Notes: a model not told the origin generated them from the letters alone. Numbered from the stretch's first letter, positions 1-8,744 are shown. The stretch is DNA of 64,000 nucleotides from Nocardioides panacisoli (GCF_019448235.1 NZ_CP080409.1:3348001-3412000), one strand, 5' to 3'. A program made the numbers and translations.

Positions 1-1001
<1,001 letters not shown>

Positions 1002-1058
1002 TCAGCCCGCGGGGGAGGACCCGCAATCCAACCGAGGGGCGGAGCAGGGAGGTGTGCG

Positions 1059-1529
1059 GTGCTGCGCATCGAGCGCGTCGGCTACGACCACCCCGACGCC
1101 GCGGCGCTGATCGAGCAGGTGCAGGGCGAGTACGTCGCCCGCTACGGCAGCCGTGACGACAGCCCGATCGACCCGCTGATGTTCGTGGCGCCCGAGGGCA
1201 CGTTCCTGGTCGGCTACGTCGGCGCGGAGCCGGTCGCCTCGGGGGCGTGGCGTCGTTCGCCGGTCCGTGCGCTGGGCGGCACGTCGGCCGCGGAGATCAA
1301 GCGGATGTACGTCGCCGCCCACCACCGCGGCGCCGGCCACGCCCGCGCGCTGTTGGCCGAGCTCGAGCGCACCGCCGCCGAGGCGGGCTACGACCTGCTG
1401 GTGCTCGAGACGGGCACCCGCCAGCCCGAGGCGATCGAGCTCTACCGGTCCGCGGGCTACGAGGCGATCCCCGGCTTCGGGCACTACAAGGCGGAGCCAC
1501 TGTCGCGCTGCTTCGGCAAGCTGCTCTGA
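1059..1529 (+). CDS. GNAT-family N-acetyltransferase
   Basis: A 156-residue single-domain acetyltransferase of the GNAT fold, expected to move an acetyl group from acetyl-CoA to an unidentified amine. The acetyl-CoA-binding stretch is visible as KRMYVAAHHRGAGHARALL around residues 82-101 (a Q/RxxGxG/A variant), followed by the usual LYRSAGYEAI near the C-terminus. I chose the GTG at 1059 because AGGGAGG lies 6 bases upstream; an in-frame upstream ATG at 987 lacks a ribosome site and adds unstructured residues. The gene is monocistronic, divergent from serC. The substrate cannot be told from sequence. Confidence 0.85.
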   Translation: MLRIERVGYDHPDAAALIEQVQGEYVARYGSRDDSPIDPLMFVAPEGTFLVGYVGAEPVASGAWRRSPVRALGGTSAAEIKRMYVAAHHRGAGHARALLAELERTAAEAGYDLLVLETGTRQPEAIELYRSAGYEAIPGFGHYKAEPLSRCFGKLL

Positions 1530-1566
1530 CCGGTCAACCCCGGTCGCCGGGAGCCCGGGGTCCCGG

Positions 1567-1586
1567 TGGTCGAGCCTGTCGAGACC
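1567..1586. repeat. Dispersed GGTCGAG/GTCGAGACC element, short copy
   Basis: A 20-base copy reading TGGTCGAGCCTGTCGAGACC, directly against the stop codon (1587-1589) of the minus-strand gene. The same core recurs at about 7686, 20801, 40496 and 40587. Both halves carry GTCGAG. The placement at the 3' edge of a gene matches the copy that ends beside the pit stop codon. Confidence 0.7.
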
Positions 1587-2177
1587 TCAGATGGAGAGCA
1601 CCAGGATGACCAGCACGGTCAGGCCGATCAGCAGGCCCACGACGGTCGGGCTGAGCCCGAGCGAGTTCGTCTGGGTGGTGGGGACGGACGCGGACTCCTG
1701 CTCCTCGCGACGGGGGCGACGGCTCGGCGGTGCCACGGGCGCCGGCGGCAGGTCCTCGGCCGGGTCGGTCATCAGGTCGGCGGGCGGTCCGAACGGTTCG
1801 TTGCTGCCGTCCCACCCGTTGATGCCGTCCTGGCGCAGGGCGCCGTCCTCGTAGCGGTACTGCCAGCTGCGCTCGTCCTCGCCGACGAAGCGGACCTCGC
1901 CGGCGGAGACGAACGGCGCGATCGCGAGGTAGAACGCCGTCGCCTGGTCCGACCACTTCGGGTCGCCGTCCTCGTCGGTGGCCAGCAGCAGCCGCTCACC
2001 GTCGCGCGTCACGGCGGCGCCGACGTACCGGGCGAGGTCGTCGAGCGTGCCGAGGTCGGCGTCACCGTCGAACCACCCCTGCAGCGGCGCCATCGCGCCC
2101 CGCGCGGCGTCGAGCGCACGGGGCTCCTGCTCGGCGGGCAGCACCAGCAGCCCGGCGGTCGCCATCGAGTAGCCCAT
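1587..2177 (-). CDS. Hypothetical protein with a C-terminal membrane anchor
   Basis: A 196-residue protein I do not recognise. The first ~120 residues look globular and contain YLAIAPFVSAGEVRFVGEDE and SWQYRYEDGALRQDGINGWDG. Residues about 130-170 are a Pro/Arg/Glu-rich linker (PPAPVAPPSRRPRREE). The last ~22 residues are a hydrophobic helix (TVVGLLIGLTVLVILVL) with only SI after it, suggesting a tail-anchored protein with the globular part in the cytoplasm. A TACCAT hexamer lies six bases before the ATG at 2177 and no ribosome site is seen, so the mRNA is probably leaderless. Function unknown. Confidence 0.75.
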   Translation of the reverse strand: MGYSMATAGLLVLPAEQEPRALDAARGAMAPLQGWFDGDADLGTLDDLARYVGAAVTRDGERLLLATDEDGDPKWSDQATAFYLAIAPFVSAGEVRFVGEDERSWQYRYEDGALRQDGINGWDGSNEPFGPPADLMTDPAEDLPPAPVAPPSRRPRREEQESASVPTTQTNSLGLSPTVVGLLIGLTVLVILVLSI

Positions 2178-2183
2178 GCGCCG

Positions 2184-2189
2184 ATGGTA
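2184..2189 (-). promoter_or_regulatory. -10 box (TACCAT) for a leaderless start
   Basis: On the minus strand TACCAT is followed by six bases and then the ATG at 2177. This is the spacing expected if transcription begins on the start codon. No clear -35 hexamer was identified. Confidence 0.45.
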
Positions 2190-2216
2190 GTGGCGCGGTC
2201 ACGGGCGTGGGGGTGC

Positions 2217-3320
2217 TCAGGCGCCCCAGGCGTCGTTCCAGCCCTCGATCTCGGTCGCGGGCCGGGTGCCGGGGCCGGTGTAGACCGCCGAGGGGCGGAT
2301 CAGGCGTCCGGTGGTCTTCTGCTCCAGGATGTGGGCCGACCAGCCGCCGGTGCGCGCGCAGGTGAACATCGAGGTGAACAGGTTGGAGGGAACCTCGGCG
2401 AAGTCGAGCACGATCGCGGCCCAGAACTCCACGTTGGTCTCCAGCACGCGGTCCGGGCGCCGCTCGCGCAGCTCGGCCAGCGCCGCCTTCTCCAGCGCCT
2501 CGGCGACCTCGTAGCGCGGCGCGTCCAGTTCGCGCGCCGTACGCCGCAGCACCCGCGCGCGGGGGTCCTCGGCGCGGTAGACGCGGTGGCCGAAGCCCAT
2601 CAGTCGCTGGCCGGAGTCGAGCAGGTCCTTGACGTAGGCGTCGGCGTCGCCGGAGCGCTCCACGTCCTCGATCATGCCGAGGACGCGCGAGGGCGCGCCG
2701 CCGTGCAGCGGGCCGCTCATGGCGCCGATGGCGCCGGAGAACGCGGCCGCCACGTCGGCGCCGGTGGAGGTGATGACGCGGGCGGTGAACGTCGAGGCGT
2801 TCATGCCGTGCTCGGCCGCCGAGGACCAGTAGGCGTCGATGGCGTGGGCGTGCTTGGGGTCGGCCTCGCCCTTCCAGCGGATGAGGAACTTCTCCGCCAG
2901 CGTGCGGCCCTTGTCGACCTCGCTCTGCGGGACCAGCGGGCGGCCGATGCCGCGGGCGGACTGGGCGGCGAAGGACAGCACCATCACCGCGACGCGGGAG
3001 AGGTCGATGCGTGCCTGCTCGTCGCTGATGTCGTAGGTCTGGCCGAAGCCGAACTGGGAGGCGAGCTGGGCGATCGCGGACTGGACGTCGACGCGGACGT
3101 CGCCGGTGTGGACGGGCAGGGTGACCGCTTCGGCGGGGGGCAGGCCGGGCGTGAAGGCGCCGTCGATGAGCAGGCCCCAGACGTTCTCGAAGGGCACCCG
3201 GCCGGCGAGGTCCTCGATGTCGACGCCGCGGTAGCGCAGTGCCGACCCCTCCTTGTCGGGCTCGGCGATCTTGGTGTCGAAGGCGACGACGCCTTCCAGT
3301 CCGTGGTGTACCTCGGGCAT
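2217..3320 (-). CDS. citA: Citrate synthase (second, short-type enzyme)
   Basis: Condenses acetyl-CoA and oxaloacetate to citrate (the family also includes 2-methylcitrate synthases). The 367 residues match the short type II-like citrate synthases of Actinomycetota. The PROSITE-type signature GFGHRVYRAEDPRAR is present, with its active-site histidine at residue 245. Upstream are HGMNAST and SGAIGAMSGPLHGGAP, which shape the oxaloacetate pocket, and NVEFWAA follows. The ATG at 3320 has AAGGAG about 8 bases upstream. It is divergent from pdxH across 127 bp, the same arrangement I recall for citA/pdxH in other actinobacteria. Citrate versus methylcitrate specificity cannot be decided here, though no prp genes are nearby. 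Confidence 0.9.
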   Translation of the reverse strand: MPEVHHGLEGVVAFDTKIAEPDKEGSALRYRGVDIEDLAGRVPFENVWGLLIDGAFTPGLPPAEAVTLPVHTGDVRVDVQSAIAQLASQFGFGQTYDISDEQARIDLSRVAVMVLSFAAQSARGIGRPLVPQSEVDKGRTLAEKFLIRWKGEADPKHAHAIDAYWSSAAEHGMNASTFTARVITSTGADVAAAFSGAIGAMSGPLHGGAPSRVLGMIEDVERSGDADAYVKDLLDSGQRLMGFGHRVYRAEDPRARVLRRTARELDAPRYEVAEALEKAALAELRERRPDRVLETNVEFWAAIVLDFAEVPSNLFTSMFTCARTGGWSAHILEQKTTGRLIRPSAVYTGPGTRPATEIEGWNDAWGA

Positions 3321-3435
3321 CGTGCGACTCCTTCGTCTGCGGGTGCCGGCTGGCGGTTCCCGGAGCCGGCGAAAGACTCACTCGCGGGGCGACGGTGTGC
3401 GCCGCCGCGCGTCGCCAGCATTCTGCCCCACCCAC

Positions 3436-3441
3436 TAGGTT
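3436..3441 (+). promoter_or_regulatory. -10 box (TAGGTT) for leaderless pdxH
   Basis: TAGGTT fits the actinobacterial TAnnnT -10 pattern and ends six bases before the pdxH ATG at 3448. No Shine-Dalgarno sequence lies in the gap (TTGCCCCC), so transcription probably begins at the start codon. Confidence 0.55.
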
Positions 3442-3447
3442 GCCCCC

Positions 3448-4107
3448 ATGGGTGGTCAGTCGGAGGAACCCTCACCGATCGCAGCGCTGCGCCGGGAGTA
3501 CGGCGACGCGGGCCTGCACGAGTCGGACCTGGACCCGGATCCGTTCGCGATGTTCGACCGCTGGTTCGCCGAGGTGCGTGACGCCGGCCTGCACGAACCC
3601 AACGCGATGGTGGTGGCCACCGTCTCGGTCACCGGGCAGCCGTCGGCGCGCTACGTGCTGCTCAAGGGCGTCACCGAGGACGGCTTCGCGTTCTTCACCA
3701 ACGCGGCCTCGCGCAAGGGCGAGGACCTCGCCGTGGAGCCGCGGTGCGCGCTGCTCTTCCCGTGGCACCCGCTGGAGCGGCAGGTGCGGATCGAGGGCGA
3801 GACCGTGCCGCTGTCGCGGGAGGAGGTGGCGGCGTACTTCGCGGGGCGGCCGCGGCGCTCGCAGCTGGGCGCGCACGCCTCGCACCAGTCCCAGGTGGTG
3901 GCGGACCGCGACGAGCTGGGTGCGGCGTACGCCGCGGTGGAGGAACGCTTCGAGGGCGCCGACGTCCCGGCGCCGGAGGAGTGGGGTGGCTACCGGGTGC
4001 GGCCGGCGTCGTTCGAGTTCTGGCAGGGCCGTCCGGGGCGGCTGCACGACCGGCTGCGCTACCGCCGTGAGGGCGCGGAGTGGCACATCGAGCGCCTCGC
4101 GCCCTGA
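3448..4107 (+). CDS. pdxH: Pyridoxamine 5'-phosphate oxidase
   Basis: FMN-dependent cytoplasmic oxidase that makes pyridoxal 5'-phosphate from pyridoxine or pyridoxamine phosphate. The 219 residues are the normal family length. Seen: ARYVLLKGV near residues 63-71 and FFTNAASRKG near 81-90 (FMN and phosphate contacts), the middle ASHQSQ, and the family signature FEFWQGRPGRLHDR at 189-202, carrying the substrate-binding Arg and His. The start at 3448 lies six bases after a TAGGTT box with no ribosome site, consistent with leaderless translation. Its product is the cofactor of SerC encoded 2.5 kb away. Confidence 0.95.
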   Translation: MGGQSEEPSPIAALRREYGDAGLHESDLDPDPFAMFDRWFAEVRDAGLHEPNAMVVATVSVTGQPSARYVLLKGVTEDGFAFFTNAASRKGEDLAVEPRCALLFPWHPLERQVRIEGETVPLSREEVAAYFAGRPRRSQLGAHASHQSQVVADRDELGAAYAAVEERFEGADVPAPEEWGGYRVRPASFEFWQGRPGRLHDRLRYRREGAEWHIERLAP

Positions 4108-4128
4108 GGGCGGTCGACGTCCCACGAC

Positions 4129-4158
4129 TTGGTGAGTGAGCACTCACTCAGTTAGCGT
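4129..4158 (+). promoter_or_regulatory. tetR promoter with an 18-bp palindromic operator
   Basis: TTGGTG (4129-4134) and TAGCGT (4153-4158) are separated by 18 bp. Between them sits the perfect palindrome TGAGTGAG-CA-CTCACTCA (4133-4150). The -10 ends six bases before the GTG at 4165. A dyad filling the spacer of the gene's own promoter is the classic layout for TetR autorepression of the tetR-ABC operon. Confidence 0.75.
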
Positions 4159-4164
4159 CGTCGC

Positions 4165-4740
4165 GTGCCCCGCGCCGCCCCGCTCTCGCCCGAGGAACGT
4201 CGTACCGCCCTGATCGATGCCACGCTGCCCCTCCTGGTCGAGCACGGGCGCGCCGTCACGAGCAAGCAGATCGCCGAGGCCGCCGGCGTCGCCGAGGGCA
4301 CGATCTTCCGCGTCTTCGCGACCAAGGAGGAGCTGGTCGAGGCGACGCTGGCCCGTGAGTTCGAGCCCGGTGAGTTCGCGCGACAGCTCGACGAGGTCGA
4401 CGCGTCGCTGCCGCTGCGTGACCGACTCGTCGTGGTCGCGACCGCGATGCAGTGCCGCTTCCAGCGGGTCTTCGGGCTGATGCGTGCGGTGGGCATGGTG
4501 GCCCCGCCCGACCACGTCCACGACGAGGCGCACCGTGAGCGCATGGACGCCCTCGACGAGCGCCTGGCCGCGCTGCTCGCCCCCGACGCCGACCGCCTCC
4601 GCCTGCCGCCCGCCCGGGTGGTGCAGTTGCTGCGCATGCTGACCTTCGCCGGCTCCCACGAGGACATCGCGGAGGGGCACCTGCTCGCACCCGAGGAGAT
4701 CGTCGACACCCTGCTGCACGGCGTGCAGGAGGGGAAGTGA
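4165..4740 (+). CDS. TetR-family repressor of the adjacent ABC exporter
   Basis: A 191-residue DNA-binding regulator. The helix-turn-helix SKQIAEAAGVAEGTIFRVFA (about residues 32-51) is the canonical TetR recognition region. The remaining helices form the variable ligand and dimer domain, which names no inducer. The GTG at 4165 lies six bases after a TAGCGT box, so the transcript is probably leaderless. A perfect 18-bp dyad sits inside the promoter. The stop codon overlaps the ATG of the exporter gene by one base, so repressor and transporter are co-transcribed and translationally coupled. Inferred role: repressor released by a compound that the exporter removes. Confidence 0.9.
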   Translation: MPRAAPLSPEERRTALIDATLPLLVEHGRAVTSKQIAEAAGVAEGTIFRVFATKEELVEATLAREFEPGEFARQLDEVDASLPLRDRLVVVATAMQCRFQRVFGLMRAVGMVAPPDHVHDEAHRERMDALDERLAALLAPDADRLRLPPARVVQLLRMLTFAGSHEDIAEGHLLAPEEIVDTLLHGVQEGK

Positions 4741-6470
4741 TGCTGGTCCGCCTGCTCCGGGAGCACCTCGGCCGCTACCGCGCGTGGCTGGCCACGATCG
4801 TGGTGCTCCAGTTCGTCGCGACCGTGGCCATGCTCTTCCTGCCGAGCATCAACGCCGACATCATCGACGAGGGCGTCGCCGTCGGCGACACGGGCCGGGT
4901 GGTCGAGCTCGGTGGCGTGATGCTGCTGGTGACACTGGGCCAGGCGCTGTGCCAGGTCACCTCGGCGTACTTCGCCGGCCGCGCGTCGATGTCCTTCGGC
5001 CGCGACGTACGCGCCGCCATCTTCAAGCGGGTCGGGACCTTCTCCACCCGCGAGGTCGCGGAGTTCGGCGCCCCGTCACTGGTCACCCGCGCCACGAACG
5101 ACGTGCAGCAGGTGCAGATGCTGGCGATGATGACCTGCACCATGGCGGTCACCGTGCCGATCATGATGGTCGGCGGCGTCCTGATGGCGATGCGGGAGGA
5201 CTTCGGCCTGTCGTGGCTCATCGTCGCCACGGTGCCGGTGCTGTTCGTGTGCATGGGCATCGTCGTCTCGCGGATGGTGCCGGCGTTCCGGGCCGTCCAG
5301 GACCGCCTGGACGCGGTCAACCGGATCCTGCGCGAGCAGGTCACCGGCATCCGGGTGGTGCGCGCCTTCGTCCGCGAGCCGCAGGAGCGCGCGCGCTTCG
5401 AGGAGGCGAACGCCGACCTCACCCGGGTCTCCCTCACGGCCGGCCGCTGGATGGCCACGATGTTCCCGCTGGTGCTCGTGGTCGCCAACATCGCCAGCGT
5501 CGGCGTGGTGTGGTTCGGCGGCCACCGGGTCGACGACGGCTCGATGCAGGTCGGGGCGCTGACCGCGTTCATCGCCTACCTGATGCAGATCCTGATGTCG
5601 GTGATGATGGGCACCTTCATGCTGATGATGGTGCCGCGGGCGGCTGTCAGCGCCGACCGGATCACCGCGGTCCTGGACACGGTCACCTCGGTGGCGCCAC
5701 CCCTCGAGCCGGTGACCACGCTGGACCTCGCCGGTCACCTCGACCTGGACGGCGTCGGCCTCACCCACCCCGGCGCCGAGCAGCCGGTGCTGCGCGACGT
5801 GTCCTTCTCGGTGCGCCCGGGCGAGACGGTCGCGATCATCGGCGCCACTGGCGCCGGCAAGACCACGTTGGTCAACCTGGTGCCCCGGCTTCTGGACGCC
5901 ACCGAGGGCGCGGTGCGCGTCGACGGCGTCGACGTCCGCGACCTCGACCCGGAGATCCTCTGGTCCCGGGTCGGGCTCGTGCCGCAGCGCGCCCACCTGT
6001 TCTCCGGGAGCGTCGCTGAGAACCTGCGCCACGGCGACCCCGGCGCGAGCGAGGACGAGCTGTGGGAGGCGTTGGAGATCGCCCAGGCGCGGGATTTCGT
6101 CGCTGCGATGCCCGACGGCCTCCACACCCAGCTGACCCAGGGCGGCACCAACGTGTCCGGCGGCCAGCGCCAGCGCCTCGCGATCGCCCGGGCGCTCGTA
6201 CGTCGCCCGGAGGTCTACCTCTTCGACGACGCCTTCTCCGCCCTCGACCTGGCCACCGACGCCCGGCTGCGGGCGGCACTGGCTCCCGCGACCCGCGACG
6301 CCGCCGTGGTCGTCGTGGCCCAGCGGATCGCCACCATCCGCGACGCGGACCTGATCGTGGTGCTCGAGGACGGCGAGGTCGTCGGCCGCGGCACCCACGC
6401 CGAGCTCAGCGCGTCCAACCCGACCTACCGCGAGATCGCGACGAGCCAGGGTGTCGAGGTGGCCGCATGA
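4740..6470 (+). CDS. ABC exporter half-transporter A (degenerate ATP site)
   Basis: A 576-residue membrane protein with an N-terminal six-helix exporter domain (about residues 15-310) and a C-terminal nucleotide-binding domain. Walker A is GATGAGKTT (368-376), the signature VSGGQRQR (about 472-479) and Walker B VYLFDDAF (about 492-499). Two catalytic positions are changed: the Walker B glutamate is Asp (FDDAFSALD), and the H-loop histidine is Gln (VVAQRIATI, about 528). This pattern is known from heterodimeric type IV exporters, where one ATP site is non-hydrolytic. The start at 4740 overlaps the tetR stop and has GGAGGGG upstream. The partner follows with an ATGA overlap. Substrate unknown; likely a lipophilic or drug-like compound. 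Confidence 0.92.
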   Translation: MLVRLLREHLGRYRAWLATIVVLQFVATVAMLFLPSINADIIDEGVAVGDTGRVVELGGVMLLVTLGQALCQVTSAYFAGRASMSFGRDVRAAIFKRVGTFSTREVAEFGAPSLVTRATNDVQQVQMLAMMTCTMAVTVPIMMVGGVLMAMREDFGLSWLIVATVPVLFVCMGIVVSRMVPAFRAVQDRLDAVNRILREQVTGIRVVRAFVREPQERARFEEANADLTRVSLTAGRWMATMFPLVLVVANIASVGVVWFGGHRVDDGSMQVGALTAFIAYLMQILMSVMMGTFMLMMVPRAAVSADRITAVLDTVTSVAPPLEPVTTLDLAGHLDLDGVGLTHPGAEQPVLRDVSFSVRPGETVAIIGATGAGKTTLVNLVPRLLDATEGAVRVDGVDVRDLDPEILWSRVGLVPQRAHLFSGSVAENLRHGDPGASEDELWEALEIAQARDFVAAMPDGLHTQLTQGGTNVSGGQRQRLAIARALVRRPEVYLFDDAFSALDLATDARLRAALAPATRDAAVVVVAQRIATIRDADLIVVLEDGEVVGRGTHAELSASNPTYREIATSQGVEVAA

Positions 6471-8512
6471 GCGAGCGCGACGGCACCCTGAAGCAGACCG
6501 AGCGGATCGCCGCGGCCGGCGGCCCCGGACGCGGCCCGGGCGGCAACGTGGGGGAGCGGGCGGACGACTTCCGTGGCTCCGCCCGACGCCTGGTGCGCCT
6601 GCTGCGACCCGCCCGCGGACGCGCCGTCGCCGTGTTCGTCATGGCCGCGCTCAGCGTGACCGCGACGGCACTGGGCCCGTGGCTGCTCGGCAAGGGCACC
6701 GACATCGTCTTCGGCGGGTTCCTCGGCAGCCGCCTCCCCGCCGGCACCACGGTGGACCAGGCCGCCGACGCCGCCGAGGCGCGCGGCGAGGGCAACCTCG
6801 CCGACCTGCTGCGCGGCACCGACGACCTGGTGCCCGGGCAGGGCATCGACTTCGACGCGCTGGCCCGTGTGCTGCTGCTGGTGCTGGTGATCTACGTCGT
6901 CGGCGCCGCGCTGAGCTGGGTGCAGGGCTACCTCGTCGCCGGCGTCGTGCAGGACACGGTGCGGCAGATGCGCACCGACGTCGAGGACAAGGTGCACCGG
7001 CTGCCGCTGTCCTACGTCGACCGGCAGCCGCGCGGTGAGCTGCTCAGCCGGGTGACCAACGACATCGACAACGTCGCGCAGAACCTCCAGCAGACGATGA
7101 GCCAGCTGCTCACCGCACTGCTCACCGTCGTCGCGGTGCTGTCGATGATGCTGTGGATCAGCCCGCTGCTCGCGCTGATCGCCGTGGTGACGGTGCCGGT
7201 GTCGATGTTCGTGACCACCCGGATCATGCGGGTGTCGCAGCGCGAGTTCATCGCCCAGTGGCGGCGTACGGGACGCCTCAACTCCCACGTCGAGGAGAGC
7301 ATCACCGGGCACGAACTGGTCAACGTCTTCGGCCGCCGCGCCGCGGTGAGTGAGGAGTTCGACCGCCAGAACGAGCAGGTGTACGCCGCCTCGTGGAAGG
7401 CCCAGTTCGTCTCGGGCCTGATCATGCCGGTCATGATGCTGATCGGGAACCTCAACTACGTCGCGATCGCGGTCGTCGGCGGGCTGCGGGTGACCAGCGG
7501 GGCGCTGACCATCGGCGAGGTGCAGGCGTTCATCCAGTACAGCCGTCAGTTCACCCAGCCGCTCACGCAGATCGCCTCGATGGCGAACCTGCTCCAGTCC
7601 GGCGTCGCGTCGGCGGAGCGGGTCTTCGAGCTGCTCGACGCGCCGGAGGAGGTCCCCGACGTCGATCATGCCGCAGGTGCCGCCGTTGCTGGTCGAGCCG
7701 GTGCGAGCGCCGGTGAGTCCCTTGCTGGTCGAGCCGGTGCGAGCGCGGGCGAGCACCGTGTCGAGACCACCCGCGGCGAGGTCCGGTTCGAGGACGTCTC
7801 GTTCTCCTACGACCCCGACCAGCCACTGATCGAGCACCTGTCGTTGGTCGCGCGGCCCGGGCAGACGGTGGCGATCGTCGGCCCGACCGGGGCGGGGAAG
7901 ACCACCCTGGTCAACCTGGTCCTGCGGTTCTACGAGCTCCACGGCGGGCGGATCACCCTCGACGGCACCGACATCACCGCGATGCCGCGCGCCGACCTGC
8001 GCGGCCGCGTGGGGATGGTGCTGCAGGACGCCTGGCTGTTCGAGGGCACGATCCGCGACAACATCGCCTACGGGCGTCCGGGGGCGACCGAGGCGGAGAT
8101 CGTCGAGGCCGCCCGCGCCACCTACGTCGACCGCTTCGTCCGCTCCCTGCCCGAGGGCTACGACACCGTGGTCGCCGACGGCGGCGGCAACCTCTCCGCG
8201 GGCGAGCAGCAGCTGGTCACCATCGCCCGCGCCTTCCTCGCGCGTCCGCCGCTGCTGATCCTCGACGAGGCGACCAGCTCGGTCGACACCCGCACCGAGT
8301 TGTTGCTGCAGCACGCGATGGCGGCGCTGCGCAGCGACCGGACGTCGTTCGTGATCGCCCACCGGCTCTCCACCATCCGTGACGCCGACCTGATCCTGGT
8401 GATGGAGGAGGGCCGCATCGTCGAGCAGGGCGGCTACGAGGAGCTGGTCGGGCGGGGCGGTGCCTTCGCGCGGCTCCACGCCGCGCAGTACGCCGCGGCC
8501 GCGGTCGACTGA
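6467..8512 (+). CDS. ABC exporter half-transporter B (catalytic subunit)
   Basis: A 681-residue exporter half-transporter that should pair with the preceding protein. It has an extended N-terminus and a long external loop after the first membrane helix (about residues 88-125). The nucleotide-binding domain carries Walker A GPTGAGKTT (472-480), signature NLSAGEQQL (about 575-583; Ala-Gly-Glu replaces the usual GGQ), Walker B LLILDEATSSVD with the catalytic Glu, and H-loop VIAHRLSTI. Residues about 407-435, between the two domains, are translated from two tandem copies of the dispersed GGTCGAG element (VAGRAGASAGESLAGRAGAS...), an in-frame insertion in the linker. The ATG overlaps the upstream stop (ATGA). 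Confidence 0.92.
   Translation: MSERDGTLKQTERIAAAGGPGRGPGGNVGERADDFRGSARRLVRLLRPARGRAVAVFVMAALSVTATALGPWLLGKGTDIVFGGFLGSRLPAGTTVDQAADAAEARGEGNLADLLRGTDDLVPGQGIDFDALARVLLLVLVIYVVGAALSWVQGYLVAGVVQDTVRQMRTDVEDKVHRLPLSYVDRQPRGELLSRVTNDIDNVAQNLQQTMSQLLTALLTVVAVLSMMLWISPLLALIAVVTVPVSMFVTTRIMRVSQREFIAQWRRTGRLNSHVEESITGHELVNVFGRRAAVSEEFDRQNEQVYAASWKAQFVSGLIMPVMMLIGNLNYVAIAVVGGLRVTSGALTIGEVQAFIQYSRQFTQPLTQIASMANLLQSGVASAERVFELLDAPEEVPDVDHAAGAAVAGRAGASAGESLAGRAGASAGEHRVETTRGEVRFEDVSFSYDPDQPLIEHLSLVARPGQTVAIVGPTGAGKTTLVNLVLRFYELHGGRITLDGTDITAMPRADLRGRVGMVLQDAWLFEGTIRDNIAYGRPGATEAEIVEAARATYVDRFVRSLPEGYDTVVADGGGNLSAGEQQLVTIARAFLARPPLLILDEATSSVDTRTELLLQHAMAALRSDRTSFVIAHRLSTIRDADLILVMEEGRIVEQGGYEELVGRGGAFARLHAAQYAAAAVD
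7686..7769. repeat. Tandem GGTCGAG elements inside the ABC transporter gene
   Basis: Two adjacent copies begin TTGCTGGTCGAGCCGGTGCG at about 7686 and 7722; the second ends in GTGTCGAGACCA at 7769, the same terminus as the intergenic copy at 40587. They are read in frame as a Gly/Ala/Ser/Glu-rich linker. The total length preserves the frame into the nucleotide-binding domain. Confidence 0.75.
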
Positions 8513-8527
8513 GGGACCGGAAACCCG

Positions 8528-8556
8528 TTGTGCCGCTTGGGGCGGCGGCGTACCTT
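8528..8556 (+). promoter_or_regulatory. Promoter of the 8.56-8.74 kb leader RNA
   Basis: TTGTGC (8528-8533) and TACCTT (8551-8556) are separated by exactly 17 bp, a good SigA-type promoter. Transcription is predicted from about 8562-8564, only a few bases before an exceptionally strong ribosome-binding sequence. It begins 16 bases after the stop codon of the ABC operon, so the leader is probably an independent transcript. Confidence 0.55.
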
Positions 8557-8587
8557 CGTCGTACACGGGAAAGGAGGTGGTCCGAAG

Positions 8588-8626
8588 TTGAATTCTTCAA
8601 GGACGCGTGAGGTGGCTGTCCGCTAG
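8588..8626 (+). CDS. 12-codon upstream ORF (leader peptide)
   Basis: A TTG-initiated frame encodes MNSSRTREVAVR and stops at TAG. It is supported by the very strong Shine-Dalgarno sequence 10 bases upstream (GGAGG at 8573-8577), far better than those of most genes here. Its last codons (GAG-GTG-GCT-GTC) are one arm of a dyad with CAGCCACC at 8666-8673, so translation would change RNA folding before the terminator. It might be a stalling peptide or only a ribosome-loading device. No homology claim is made. Confidence 0.45.
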   Translation: MNSSRTREVAVR

Positions 8627-8674
8627 CAGCCCCCAGCAGATGAGCGGCTGCTGGCGAATCCGAAGCAGCCACCC

Positions 8675-8744
8675 GACCCGCAGGTGATCCGGGAACGTCC
8701 CCCGGACGAGGCCACACGGCCACACCTGCGGGTCGCTCATTTTT
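8675..8744 (+). terminator. Intrinsic terminator of the leader RNA
   Basis: GACCCGCAGGTG (8675-8686) pairs perfectly with CACCTGCGGGTC (8723-8734). The loop holds a smaller TCCGGG/CCCGGA hairpin. The stem is followed by GCTCA and five T ending at 8744. The stem strength and T-run make this one of the clearest intrinsic terminators in the window. Confidence 0.75.

Larger units (their letters stand above)
8563..8744 (+). ncRNA. Candidate leader/attenuator RNA with uORF and terminator
   Basis: This stretch fills most of the 305-bp gap between the exporter and the MFS pump. In order: GGGAAAGGAGGTGGTCC (8567-8583), nearly the full complement of the 16S rRNA 3' tail; a 12-codon uORF (8588-8626); a dyad GGTGGCTG (8611-8618) with CAGCCACC (8666-8673) that would sequester the end of the uORF; a small CAGCAG/CTGCTG hairpin inside it; then a 12-bp terminator stem with five T. 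The architecture fits ribosome-controlled attenuation or a free-standing small RNA. I cannot assign it to a named RNA family. The MFS gene has its own promoter downstream, so any control of it would be by read-through. Confidence 0.5.

Noticed and set aside
1566-3581. A 671-codon plus-strand frame opposite citA
   Set aside because: Antisense shadow of citA and the 1587 gene; the composition is low-complexity Gly/Val/Arg and citA has full catalytic motifs.
5076-6398. Long minus-strand frames opposite the ABC exporter genes (also 6425-8566)
   Set aside because: His/Asp/Arg-rich translations typical of antisense high-GC genes; Walker motifs are on the plus strand.
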